Source of the DNA: Tubulanus polymorphus
Lineage: Eukaryota > Nemertea > Palaeonemertea > Tubulaniformes > Tubulanidae
Reading direction: 5' to 3'
Assembly (NCBI RefSeq): GCF_964204645.1
Contig: NC_134036.1
Location: 6,645,600 to 6,709,599 of the forward strand
DNA length: 64,000 nt
Part shown: in pieces, positions 22,600 through 30,568 of the stretch
How positions within the stretch are numbered: position 1 is the stretch's first letter
How the letters are laid out: the number at the start of each line of letters is the position of its first letter
Translations under genes and position numbers: made by a program
The notes under the pieces: generated by a model
What the model saw: only the letters and a program-made list of their open reading frames with translations
What the model was told of the DNA's origin: nothing
Database searches by the model: none

Positions 22600-23046
22600 T
22601 CTTCGTAACGTAACACCGTCTTTTATTATTTCGTCGTATGCGTCTGTTCGTTTCCTTTTCTGTTTCGGTTCTTCTTCGCTGGTACTGGGTTTTTGAATGC
22701 AAACTTCGGAGTGTTTTTTCAACCCTGTTACGCTCCCAAACACTTTGGTACACCACGTGCATCGGAATTCGGAAGATTTTGTATTCGTCATTGAAGTACT
22801 ACTACTCGCTGCGGGTGATGACACGTGCGGTAACGGATCTGTTGTTGTTGTTGTTGTTGTTGTTTGGGGTGATGATAGTCGGTGTTGTCTCGACTTCATA
22901 TGTCGAACCAGGGCATCCTTCCTACCGAATGCCTTCCCGCACAACGAGCACTTAAACCCTTTCTTGCCGATATGCGTCATTTCGTGGCGTTCGAGTACGT
23001 GTTTGTATTCGAACGTTTTTCCACAAATTTTACAATCATGCACCAT
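22600..23046 (-). CDS. C2H2 zinc-finger 5' exon of the PolB gene
   Basis: The exon encodes about 149 residues. Finger 1 is CKICGKTF...HEMTH (residues 5-25, C-x2-C-x12-H-x3-H). Finger 2 is CSLCGKAF...HMKSRQH, with an x5 His spacing. Finger 3 starts CTWCTKVF and ends in H-x4-C. A polythreonine stretch encoded by a GTT microsatellite (about 22840-22861) separates fingers 2 and 3, followed by a basic segment (KQKRKR). Read alone the frame stops at 22576, but a donor at 22599 allows an in-phase splice to the polymerase. Zinc fingers preceding PolB are known from animal Polintons. They would bind DNA, perhaps the element's own ends. Confidence 0.72.
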
Positions 23047-23180
23047 TTTTTCTTTTTGTTTTCTGAAAAATATAACAAACCCCCGGAAAATTAGTTATAC
23101 ATTTTATCAATCATTAAAAGAGATATACTTAAACATATACTCGATATACCCGAAAAAAGCGTGTAATATAGTTTTTTAAA
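23047..23180. promoter_or_regulatory. Divergent intergenic region between PolB and ATPase genes
   Basis: This 134-bp AT-rich segment separates the two oppositely oriented genes, so it should hold both promoters. It contains TATATAC/GTATAT-type elements (GGTATATCG and GTATATGTT on the minus strand near 23130-23152), but no single clear TATA box. Confidence 0.4.
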
Positions 23181-23828
23181 ATGACTGAATATACCGGCCC
23201 TCGAAATTTGATTCACCCGATGACCGCCTTATTTAGTGGTCCCACCGGATGTGGAAAAACATGACTCGTGAAAAACATCATCAAAGAAAAAGTTATAAAC
23301 GAACCGCCAGAGAAAATTTACTGGTTTTACGGGGAAGCGCAGTCGAAGTTATTCGCGGACCTACAGGATGAAGGGGTGACGTTTATTCAAGGATTTTCAT
23401 CAGAGATTTACGAAAATATAGATGGTAGTCAACGTACTTTGATAATTATCGATGATTTGATGGATGAAATTGCGTCAGACAAAAATCTAGCGGTCATTTA
23501 TACAAAGGGGTCACACCATAAAAACATATCGGTGATCACTATAGTTCAAAATTTATTTCCCAAAGGGCGACAATTCAGAAACATTAGTCTTAATTGTCAC
23601 TATATAATAGCGTTCAAGTCGGCGAGGGACAGAAATCAAATAAAAACTCTAGCGCAACAAGCCGGTCTGAGGAAGGAAGTCGAATACGCGTTCAAAGATG
23701 CTACTAAAAATCCTCACGGATATTTGTTATTGGACTTCAAACCTCACACGGAAGATAGATGGCGTATAAGGACCCGCATTCTACCTAGCGATAAATACCA
23801 CGTTGTATATAAACCGAGAAAAACTTAA
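23181..23828 (+). pseudogene. FtsK/HerA-type packaging ATPase, interrupted at Walker A
   Basis: In related elements this P-loop ATPase drives DNA into the capsid. The ATG at 23181 starts a frame with the Walker A motif GPTGCGKT (residues 20-27). An in-frame TGA (23262-23264) follows directly, after which the same frame stays open to 23828. Downstream, TLIIIDDLMDE is the Walker B strand, and VITIVQNLF plus CHYIIAFKS fit the sensor region of A32-like ATPases. Total length of about 215 residues is normal for Polinton ATPases. A second start (GTG at 23268) would lack Walker A and could not be active. Apart from the one stop, the gene looks complete. Confidence 0.88.
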
Positions 23829-23870
23829 GCATTAAAAGTAACTGTCCGAGATTTCGATAATGTTGTGAAT

Positions 23871-24308
23871 ATGATTAAAAGGATGGCCAAGTCGCGAAGT
23901 GTACTACCCGCGAAACGTCGCAAACCCGATAAGCATAGTAATATTAAAAAGTATACGCCCCATCTACACGTATTGGCAACATCTGATCGGAAACTAAGAA
24001 AAGGAGTTGTTGACAATGCGCCTTTAGGATTCATTAAATGTTTGTCGGAAATGTGTATGAATTCGCTCGTCGGAAATATACCGCACAGTGCAAAAGAGAA
24101 ACGCGTTTTGAAACAGCATAAACGATACATACGTATGCTAGCAAACAAATCTCTTGCAGGGAAACACAAACGGAAAATTATTTCGCAAAAAGGTGGCTCT
24201 TTGCCATTCTTATTACCGGCTTTATTACCCGCTCTCGGTGGTCTAGCGGCTAGTGCAGCAGGAGCTGCTATAGGAGCAACGATCGAAAACAAAATTAGAA
24301 ATGGCTAA
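23871..24308 (+). CDS. Basic core-like protein with hydrophobic Gly/Ala C-terminus
   Basis: About 145 residues from the ATG at 23871; a later ATG at 23883 is also possible. The N-terminal two thirds is rich in Lys and Arg (KRRKPDKH, KRKIISQKGG), with a conserved-looking helix around LGFIKCLSEMCMN. The C-terminus has a hydrophobic stretch of Leu, Pro, Ala and Gly (LPFLLPALLPALGGLAAS) ending in a basic tail. This layout is common in small proteins of animal Polinton/adintovirus elements and recalls adenovirus core protein X, so DNA condensation or membrane activity in the particle is plausible; this is inference. It overlaps the next gene by 8 bases. The frame is intact. Confidence 0.7.
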   Translation: MIKRMAKSRSVLPAKRRKPDKHSNIKKYTPHLHVLATSDRKLRKGVVDNAPLGFIKCLSEMCMNSLVGNIPHSAKEKRVLKQHKRYIRMLANKSLAGKHKRKIISQKGGSLPFLLPALLPALGGLAASAAGAAIGATIENKIRNG

Positions 24309-24996
24309 CCCTGTTGAGAAACTCATTATCGTACCCGAATCAATGTTGACCTTATTACAAGAATATCTAGAAGAACGACAACTCGACGACAAAACTGTTT
24401 TGTCGAATGAAAAGAATTATTTCGTTTACAATCAACGTTTACATCAAATCTTGAAAGATAGGGATTCACCTACGCAGATACCCGACGTACCAGAGAAAAT
24501 ACAGAATGAACCCGAAGCGGAAAGAGAAGAAAAACATCAACATGAAACGCCATTCGAAATTGATAACATTCTCAAACTTTTACCACAAAGATATCATGAA
24601 AAATCGGGACAGATTTTACGTATGTTTAAGAATAATTCTCACTTGATAGACTGGAACGAACGTATGGAAATAAACTTCAAGGGAATTTTAGTGCCGAATA
24701 GTAATTTGATTGATTTGTTATATACGTCAATGGTTCAGTCGAGCAATTTTAACGCACCGGGTATGGATGAATTTGTCAAAACGTTCCAAATACTAAATAT
24801 ACCCGTAACGCTCGTAAATAATGGTAAATTACGCGATATGATAAAAATGACTTCTCTTACCATTGATGCGAAGCCTAAGCGTAAAAGAGCCTTAGTTCTC
24901 GGTGTAGATGACGAGTCCGATGTCAATCAGCGCGGTTCTGGACGACAAGTTGTGAAACGAAATAAAGTCAAATGTAATAAATGGATCTTCTTTTAA
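24301..24996 (+). CDS. Conserved Polinton-associated protein of unknown function
   Basis: 231 residues starting at an ATG that overlaps the previous stop by 8 bases. A charged, Glu/Lys-rich N-terminal half (KIQNEPEAEREEKHQ) leads to a folded-looking C-terminal domain with RYHEKSGQILRMFKNNS, IDWNERMEINFKGILVP and NFNAPGMDEFVKTFQ, and a basic tail (KPKRKRA). I recognise this C-terminal pattern from unannotated proteins found beside Polinton/adintovirus ATPases in invertebrates, but know no function. The frame is intact and is followed by AATAAA at 25009-25014. A virion or DNA-associated role is only a guess. Confidence 0.7.
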   Translation: MANPVEKLIIVPESMLTLLQEYLEERQLDDKTVLSNEKNYFVYNQRLHQILKDRDSPTQIPDVPEKIQNEPEAEREEKHQHETPFEIDNILKLLPQRYHEKSGQILRMFKNNSHLIDWNERMEINFKGILVPNSNLIDLLYTSMVQSSNFNAPGMDEFVKTFQILNIPVTLVNNGKLRDMIKMTSLTIDAKPKRKRALVLGVDDESDVNQRGSGRQVVKRNKVKCNKWIFF

Positions 24997-25008
24997 TACG
25001 AATCTAAC

Positions 25009-25014
25009 AATAAA
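25009..25014 (+). terminator. Polyadenylation signal AATAAA
   Basis: It lies 13 bases after the stop of the 24301-24996 gene and upstream of the TBP-like gene, implying that the two are transcribed separately. Confidence 0.55.
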
Positions 25015-25107
25015 TACTATTATCATTATTATTATGTAATGACAACATATGTCGCTCTCTTCTTTTGTCTACACGGAGTACCCGTTTATACACGAATCGT
25101 CATTAAA

Positions 25108-25655
25108 ATGGAGATAGTCAACGTGGTCGGAACGGCTTGCTTAAACTGTGAAATTGATCTAACTAGTAATACAGCAAGTAACATTATTTACAACAAACGT
25201 AATTTCAGTGGAGCGATATGGAAACATCGGAAAGTCGATGGAACTTGTTTATTATTTAGAAATGGTAAAATGGTAATAACGGGTTCGAAAAGTATATCTC
25301 GGAACAAACAAGCAGCGAGACAATTTGGTCGAAAAGTGCAAAAGTTGGGATATAAAGTTACATTTTCCGATTTCAAAGTACAAACTATTTCGGCTGTGAA
25401 GAAAACTGAAAACGAATTTCTCTGAAAACTCTTGACAATTTGCTGGGTAGCAGCTCGAGTTATGAACCAGAAATATTTCCCGGACTCGTTTATACAGCGG
25501 AAAATGGAATAAAATGTATCGTACATAACGGTGGAACAATCATCTTAACAGGAGCTAGAAATGAACGAGTTATAGAAGATGTGTACTCTAACATTCTTTT
25601 AAATATCCTTCTCTGTCACGACTCTTTTAAAAAAAACTTTATAAAGTCGTATTAA
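25108..25655 (+). pseudogene. TATA-binding-protein (TBP) homologue, frameshifted
   Basis: The sequence follows the TBP core saddle through both lobes. Lobe 1 (25108-25425) has VNVVGTACLNCEIDL, YNKRNFSGAIWK, CLLFRNGKMVITGSKS and KVQKLGYKVTFSDFKVQ, matching the order of strands and helices of TBP repeat 1. Lobe 2 (about 25430-25655) has SSYEPEIFPGLVY and GGTIILTGARN, then a helix, as in TBP repeat 2. The lobes are in different frames, offset near 25423, where the first frame meets TGA; a small indel explains it. Met at 25108 fits the family better than the earlier ATG at 25039. The protein is strongly diverged from host TBP and intronless, and is packed between element genes. Such a protein would recruit Pol II to TATA promoters in the nucleus. 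A host TBP retrocopy is the alternative. Confidence 0.78.
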
Positions 25656-25657
25656 TA

Positions 25658-25954
25658 TTGATGATGCTGATGATTATGGAGAAGATTGTGAGATTTATGT
25701 TATACGGATTATTCGAAATGACACACATATACGTGATATCTATACCTAGAAATTATCTAAACGACATCAATCGTATGGTGACAACTTTCGTCGAAAAACG
25801 TAGTGACGTGAATAGCTTAAAAACGATTCTAAAGGAACTCGATATGTCCGGTAATCTATTTCGTAAAATTGTTGGCGCGATATTTTGTATAAAATTAACT
25901 AAAACATTACCCACTCAGAAGTATGTTATAAAGAAACTTTATATGATTTTTTGA
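25658..25954 (+). CDS. Small unknown ORF of the element
   Basis: 98 codons starting three bases after the TBP-like stop. It opens with a Met-rich run (MMMLMIMEK) and contains YVISIPRNYLNDINRM and a Lys-rich helical C-terminus. I recognise no domain. The stop is followed at once by AATAAA (25955-25960), which supports a transcript ending here. It could be a separate gene or a 3' coding remnant. Confidence 0.4.
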   Translation: MMMLMIMEKIVRFMLYGLFEMTHIYVISIPRNYLNDINRMVTTFVEKRSDVNSLKTILKELDMSGNLFRKIVGAIFCIKLTKTLPTQKYVIKKLYMIF

Positions 25955-25960
25955 AATAAA
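25955..25960 (+). terminator. Polyadenylation signal AATAAA
   Basis: Directly abuts the TGA of the preceding small ORF; likely serves the TBP-like/small-ORF transcription unit. Confidence 0.5.
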
Positions 25961-26084
25961 ATATGTTCAAACCTAATTTTGCGTAATTAAATTTTCTATC
26001 AAACCCAAGTTTACTCAATCGGGAATTTTGTCGAACCTTTTGGTATTTTCCCTTTTTAATTTGTAAAACCGGAAATTAATGGCA

Positions 26085-26092
26085 TATAAATA
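26085..26092 (+). promoter_or_regulatory. TATA box (TATAAATA) upstream of the integrase fragment
   Basis: A consensus TATAAATA 239 bp before the first Met of the integrase fragment. AAATATGTTCAAAC overlaps it at 26088 and also occurs at about 25959, giving a 14-bp direct repeat in this intergenic region. Confidence 0.45.
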
Positions 26093-26323
26093 TGTTCAAA
26101 CAGGAAATAGAGTTTCATTTCTTTATTACGAACCTGGTTTGGTATAAGATCCTTTAAAAGGCTACATACCGCGTGTAAACATCTCTATTATAATTATTTG
26201 CAAACATGTGTAGTAAGGTATTGAAATTGTGCTGCTGTTTAGCCGATAAAAATTTAGAGTCGAACTGCAAGTTTAGTAAAATAAATTGTATTTCCTCTTG
26301 TTGTCGAGGTAATACAATCGTAA

Positions 26324-26635
26324 TTGATAATAATGACAAAGTTGACGGAAATGCAGAACAAGTGGTTGAAAAAAGTATATTTCACACCAAAACATCCCGG
26401 TTCTTTTGGAAGCGTTCAAACTCTAACCAGACTAGCAAAAGTAAACGGTCAGAAGATTTCTCGAAGACAAATTAAAGATTGGTTGTTAAGCCAGGAAGTA
26501 TACACCCTACATGCACCGGCCCGGAAACGATTTCCGAGAAACAAAACCGTCGCGTACAGACTTAACTCACAATTTCAAGCCGATTTGTGTGACGTTTCCA
26601 ACATATCGAAACATAACGATAATCCACGACCGTAG
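26324..26635 (+). pseudogene. Retroviral-type (rve) integrase, N-terminal fragment
   Basis: The 103-residue frame reads LKKVYFTPKHPGSFGSV, then KISRRQIKDWLLSQEVYTLH, then ARKRFPRNKT and FQADLCDVSNISKHND. This is the typical start of Polinton and Ginger-type integrases up to the first part of the catalytic core, including an Asp in the QADL strand that would be the first catalytic residue. The frame then stops at 26633, and nothing downstream resembles the rest of the DDE core, so the gene is truncated by deletion. Met candidates at 26324, 26333 and 26351 are all plausible. In intact elements this enzyme inserts the DNA into the host genome. Confidence 0.82.
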
Positions 26636-26670
26636 GCGTAATAGAAAAACGAATTCACCTTGACCTTAAA

Positions 26671-26714
26671 CCGCGCACCTGCAAGCACCTATCCGCGCAC
26701 CTGTGGAGCACCTG
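26671..26714. repeat. Four 11-bp units carrying CACCT(G/A)
   Basis: CCGCGCACCTG, CAAGCACCTAT, CCGCGCACCTG and TGGAGCACCTG lie end to end in exact 11-bp register. CACCTG is the E2-box bound by Snail/ZEB and E-protein families. The array lies just after the truncated integrase. Confidence 0.6.
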
Positions 26715-26715
26715 T

Positions 26716-27976
26716 TGAGGGCAAGTCGTTTACGTTAGCGTTATCGTAAAATCGTGTTTTTTGCAATATACCCGCCTAAGTTGATTTATTTGTCTCTCAA
26801 TTAATAAATTAGCCGTATATTTTCCATCGAAATGATAAAATAATTGAAATACAATATGTTTGTATAAGGAAATAAACAACACGACACTGCGTCGTCAACC
26901 GGTCGCGGGTAGAAAAACATCGCAGTCAGCTGATTAGAATTGTGTGAATTTCGCGAAGTTCTTAGCGCAGTATTAGCTTTCAACATGGTTTCACTAAGTA
27001 ATTCACGTCATATATTCTATAAGAGAATATGAATAACTAGCGATGGCCAACGATGAGAGGTAAGTTTCGATATTTAGGCTTCAAAAGATAAAAATTCCAT
27101 GTGAAATAGTACGTGCGTCGTCAATTCAAATCAATCAATTTGACCTCAAATTAAAGTATCAATCGACAGCCACCTCAAACCGCATCATTAGTTGGCCAAG
27201 GGGTCTAGGCTGTGGTTTGGGTTGTCTGTGGTAGTCTATTATGACTTCAAAAAAGATAAGAATAAGAAACAATAAAAAGAGTTGATAGGCCTAAACATTA
27301 GTTTCCTGACTGGAGAGTTTCTGGGGTAGTTCCACAAGACTAATAATGATTTTATTCATATCCTTTCATTTCAGTTGATTGATGATCCTTACTTCATTGA
27401 ATTATAGAGCAAAAGTCCGTTGACGACTAGCAAATTTGGATGATAAGACTGTCAATAACTGTGTTTAGCATCAACGTTACAAGTAAGTGCCGTCTAGAAT
27501 GCTGGGCTGTTGGCCTATCGTTGTAAGATTCTGGGGTTCATAGTCCTCTTTCTAGTTAGGTCTTTCTGGTGAATATGATAGGCTGGAATAGGCTGGAAAG
27601 GGGTGATGATCCATGATTTCATTATAATCAGGGACGGATCGTAATACCTGCCACCTATACTTATTAAAATGCTGATTCGAAATGAATGATTTGGAGCATA
27701 GTGCATAATTTGAGAAAAGAATTTAAAGCTTTATTATCACGACATTGACCGTATTTCCATACAGTTGTGTCTGTTCACTTCCGTACACTATTCACGTTTC
27801 AGGATCTTACATAGCTACCTGCTGATCAGTAATGTCGACTCAATCAATTAGAGATTTATAGAAAAGCTTACCACATATTTCAAGGTAATTTGAAAAATAT
27901 TTACACAATTGCTATCGAATTTTAACATGTATAGAGTTACAGGTGATTTACTCAGATAATTCAAGTTACATCAAAA
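26716..27976. other. Intergenic DNA after the element
   Basis: No firm gene. A short ATG segment at 27043-27059 ends in a good donor (GTAAGTTT), which could be a tiny first coding exon on the plus strand, but no partner exon was found. Confidence 0.4.
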
Positions 27977-30568
27977 TCATTCGGCAATTTTCTGACACGA
28001 TTTACATTTCTTTACAGATTTTCCATCGGCTAGACACTTCTTATAGAAACCGCCGCAACTGCATTTACGTGGAACAGACGCCGGTTGCTCTAATGTTTTC
28101 GTCGCATACAAGGCCTGGTTTTGGAAGAGAAGTTTGGAGCGTAAAACATTGTCGCGTATGCTGCAAAATGTCCGATTATCTCGATTGACACTAGCGTGTT
28201 TGCTTTCAAGAGCTTGCTCGCTGAACAAGCCAAGTGTTCCCCACATATTTACAAATTCGGGAACATGGTATACTAGAATATGGATTTTCGGAGTGATATT
28301 TACATTGGGAAATTTAGACGTAAAAAAGCGGCCAAAATCGTGGCATTGTGTTGTCATATTGGATATCTCGTCTTTAGAAAGAAACCGAGATGCGCTGTAT
28401 AATCGATATAGCGAACGTAGTCGTTCGAACAACTCTTGGAACAAGGAACTAATCGATTCGTCGGGAATCACTTTGCATAATTTTTCCGCGTTGTTTAGCA
28501 ACTTGTGAATATGATTCCCTACAAAACTATTGCTATGATACGCTTGACGATCAACGCCGATTTCTATCAGGACTTGATTTAATGTCTTACATAAAGGTCC
28601 CATTTGGGCCTGAACTTTACTGTACACAGCATTTAACTCACTTGATTTCTTTTGGAATTCCTTTTTTAACTCAACTTGTCTGTATTTAAGGTTGGCCAGA
28701 TTTTCAGTGATGCATCTGATGATTTTGTTGGCCGACAATTGTTTTCCTGTAAGGCATAGTTCACACTGAAAATCTGGACAATCTTCGATACACTGCTCAT
28801 GGTACGGAGCGTCACATTTGATACAATATATATACCGATTCGGATTTGGATTCTCAATTGTCCTTATTAGACAAATTTTCGATGTACACGAAACAACACA
28901 TCGACCACGTCTATTAGCAGTAGTGAGTTTCTGTAAGTATTTGCATTTCGTATCAATACGACTTGAAAGATCATTTAGTTCCTCTTGGACTTCCGATGTT
29001 TTTGTTGAAATTTCTTGCCAGGTTCTGTAAAGTGTTTCATCACGTTCCCCCAAAGATTCGTTGTCAAATTCTTGACATTTTTTTTCTAACATGTTGAAAA
29101 ATAGTAAGCCAAGTCCCAGGGAGATATGAAGTCCAGGAGGAACTAAATGATCGATATCCTGTAGGTGAAACATCTGAGCTTTCACTACACTTAAATTATT
29201 AGCACCTGGATTTGCTACATTCTGTTTATAGAGGGCAACTGATCGAGATTCAAATTTCACCGATTGTGGACAATGTGGTGAGCCGTGGTGCTTTCTTAGG
29301 TCATCCAGCTTCACTTGACACCACAAACAGGGAAATTTGGCCGTTGAACCCTGGTGACCCATACATGTGCACAAAAAGGCAAGGTCACCAAATAGAAAAA
29401 AACGGATCGCGACGGCTACATATTTTCCATCACTATTTACAATATCTACACTAGAGATAGTCTTCATCTCATCAAATATTGGTGAGAAAACCTGCTCCAT
29501 ATTCTCATATGAATCTACAGCTTCAAAATACGCGATCATCTCTGTAAAGTCTGTACTATTGCACAATTTACAGTTGATAATTGAAAATACAAGTTTCGTA
29601 CTACCTCCCCCCTTGTCCGCCCCAATCTTAATCCATATTTCACCATGAACCTCTGCAGGAAACAACAGTTGACCTTTTTCAGACAAACGTTTAATTTTTA
29701 CAAGTAACTGAACACGGAAACTATTCACTTTAGCGTACGCAGTTGTTTTTCTCTCCGAGGTTCTCGAATTTACAATCATTTCGGCTTGACCTACATCAAG
29801 ATTGTTTTTTAAAGCTTCAGATCGACTGTTAATTTCCTCGCGCAGTTTGTCAGCTGATGGCAAAATATTGATATTGTACAGTCGTAAAAGTTTTCCTAGT
29901 TCCAAAGACTGGGTCATTGTCAGTCGAAGATGCATTTTGATTTCAAGGTACTCTTGAGCAGTGAGCATCCGCGCTGGTTTCATATCGGGAATATGGGAAA
30001 TAACCTTTTCTTTAATGGATGTGTCTTTTCTTAATAAGTACGATATTGTTTTGGCAGCATTTTCAATTGATTGGTCTTTATCTTTGGAGATGAATTGGAT
30101 TATAAGTTTCAACAGGGATGCTCGCTTCTCAAGAGTTTTTTCACCAGCATCTAAGGATTGTATCTTCGGCTCATCTAATTTGATGAAATAGTTGTAGTTG
30201 TCTCGGGATTTCGATTTATATGTATTTCGAGCTCTGAAAATTGTTTTGTCTTCGTCTCCATCACAGATGATCAGCGTATTTTTGTTCTGTTGGATACATT
30301 TGATAGTTTGAAGTTCCTGCTCCAGCTGACGCACTTTTTCCTTTAAATCTACATTTTCTTGGGAAATGGATGGCGGCGCTGGCTGTTTTTTAGGAGTTGA
30401 ACTAGACTGATACGATATCTCATAAGATGACTCTGGTTCTGCAATATCTGAGTCAACGGGATTGATAGTAGTTGATGCTGATGATATTGCACTTAGCTCG
30501 AGGGATTCGCTGGTACTCTCATCTGATTTAGCGCTGTTACGACTACCGATACACGATCCTATCAACAA
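27977..30568 (-). CDS. RNase H-fold (DDE-like) transposase-type protein with PHD-like insert
   Basis: This is one open frame of about 860 codons. A Ser/Glu-rich N-terminus and coiled coil (about 71-91) lead to GADKGGGS (316-323), FLFGD (391-395), FPCLWC (412-417) and PGLHISLG (478-485). A coiled coil (about 515-550) and a Cys/His finger (C557 to C605, with YCIKCDAPYHEQC) of PHD type are inserted before TPKIHILVYHVPEF (759-772) and SEQALESKHASVN (783-795). Asp318, Asp395 and Glu784 or Glu788 are candidate catalytic acids. The order Asp-Asp-zinc knuckle-His-Glu recalls RAG1/Transib-type transposases, but it also matches an uncharacterised multicopy invertebrate family. The C-terminus has another CxC cluster. 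No ATG lies near the start (first internal Met about 196), so a 5' exon is missing or spliced in. The frame is intact over 2.6 kb, which implies recent activity or domestication. Confidence 0.68.
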   Translation of the reverse strand: MLIGSCIGSRNSAKSDESTSESLELSAISSASTTINPVDSDIAEPESSYEISYQSSSTPKKQPAPPSISQENVDLKEKVRQLEQELQTIKCIQQNKNTLIICDGDEDKTIFRARNTYKSKSRDNYNYFIKLDEPKIQSLDAGEKTLEKRASLLKLIIQFISKDKDQSIENAAKTISYLLRKDTSIKEKVISHIPDMKPARMLTAQEYLEIKMHLRLTMTQSLELGKLLRLYNINILPSADKLREEINSRSEALKNNLDVGQAEMIVNSRTSERKTTAYAKVNSFRVQLLVKIKRLSEKGQLLFPAEVHGEIWIKIGADKGGGSTKLVFSIINCKLCNSTDFTEMIAYFEAVDSYENMEQVFSPIFDEMKTISSVDIVNSDGKYVAVAIRFFLFGDLAFLCTCMGHQGSTAKFPCLWCQVKLDDLRKHHGSPHCPQSVKFESRSVALYKQNVANPGANNLSVVKAQMFHLQDIDHLVPPGLHISLGLGLLFFNMLEKKCQEFDNESLGERDETLYRTWQEISTKTSEVQEELNDLSSRIDTKCKYLQKLTTANRRGRCVVSCTSKICLIRTIENPNPNRYIYCIKCDAPYHEQCIEDCPDFQCELCLTGKQLSANKIIRCITENLANLKYRQVELKKEFQKKSSELNAVYSKVQAQMGPLCKTLNQVLIEIGVDRQAYHSNSFVGNHIHKLLNNAEKLCKVIPDESISSLFQELFERLRSLYRLYSASRFLSKDEISNMTTQCHDFGRFFTSKFPNVNITPKIHILVYHVPEFVNMWGTLGLFSEQALESKHASVNRDNRTFCSIRDNVLRSKLLFQNQALYATKTLEQPASVPRKCSCGGFYKKCLADGKSVKKCKSCQKIAE

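Larger units (their letters stand above)
17300..26640. mobile_element. Polinton/Maverick (adintovirus-like) element, defective
   Basis: The set of protein-primed PolB, FtsK/HerA-type packaging ATPase and retroviral-type integrase, with small basic and conserved unknown proteins between them, defines a Polinton/Maverick or adintovirus-type element. Gene order is PC4-like (+), PolB with zinc-finger exon (-), ATPase (+), core-like (+), conserved unknown (+), TBP-like (+), small ORF (+), integrase N-terminus (+). The PolB/ATPase pair is divergent across 134 bp. No major or minor capsid protein and no cysteine protease was found, and I could not identify terminal inverted repeats, so the limits given are those of the genes. 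PolB, ATPase and TBP-like frames are each broken and the integrase is cut short. Confidence 0.85.

Noticed and set aside
26206-26475. Cys-rich 89-codon frame overlapping the integrase fragment
   Set aside because: Its second half lies in another frame of the recognised integrase. The Cys-rich first half resembles no family I know.
27043-27059. ATG mini-exon with a strong GTAAGTTT donor on the plus strand
   Set aside because: Only 17 coding bases and no partner exon found.
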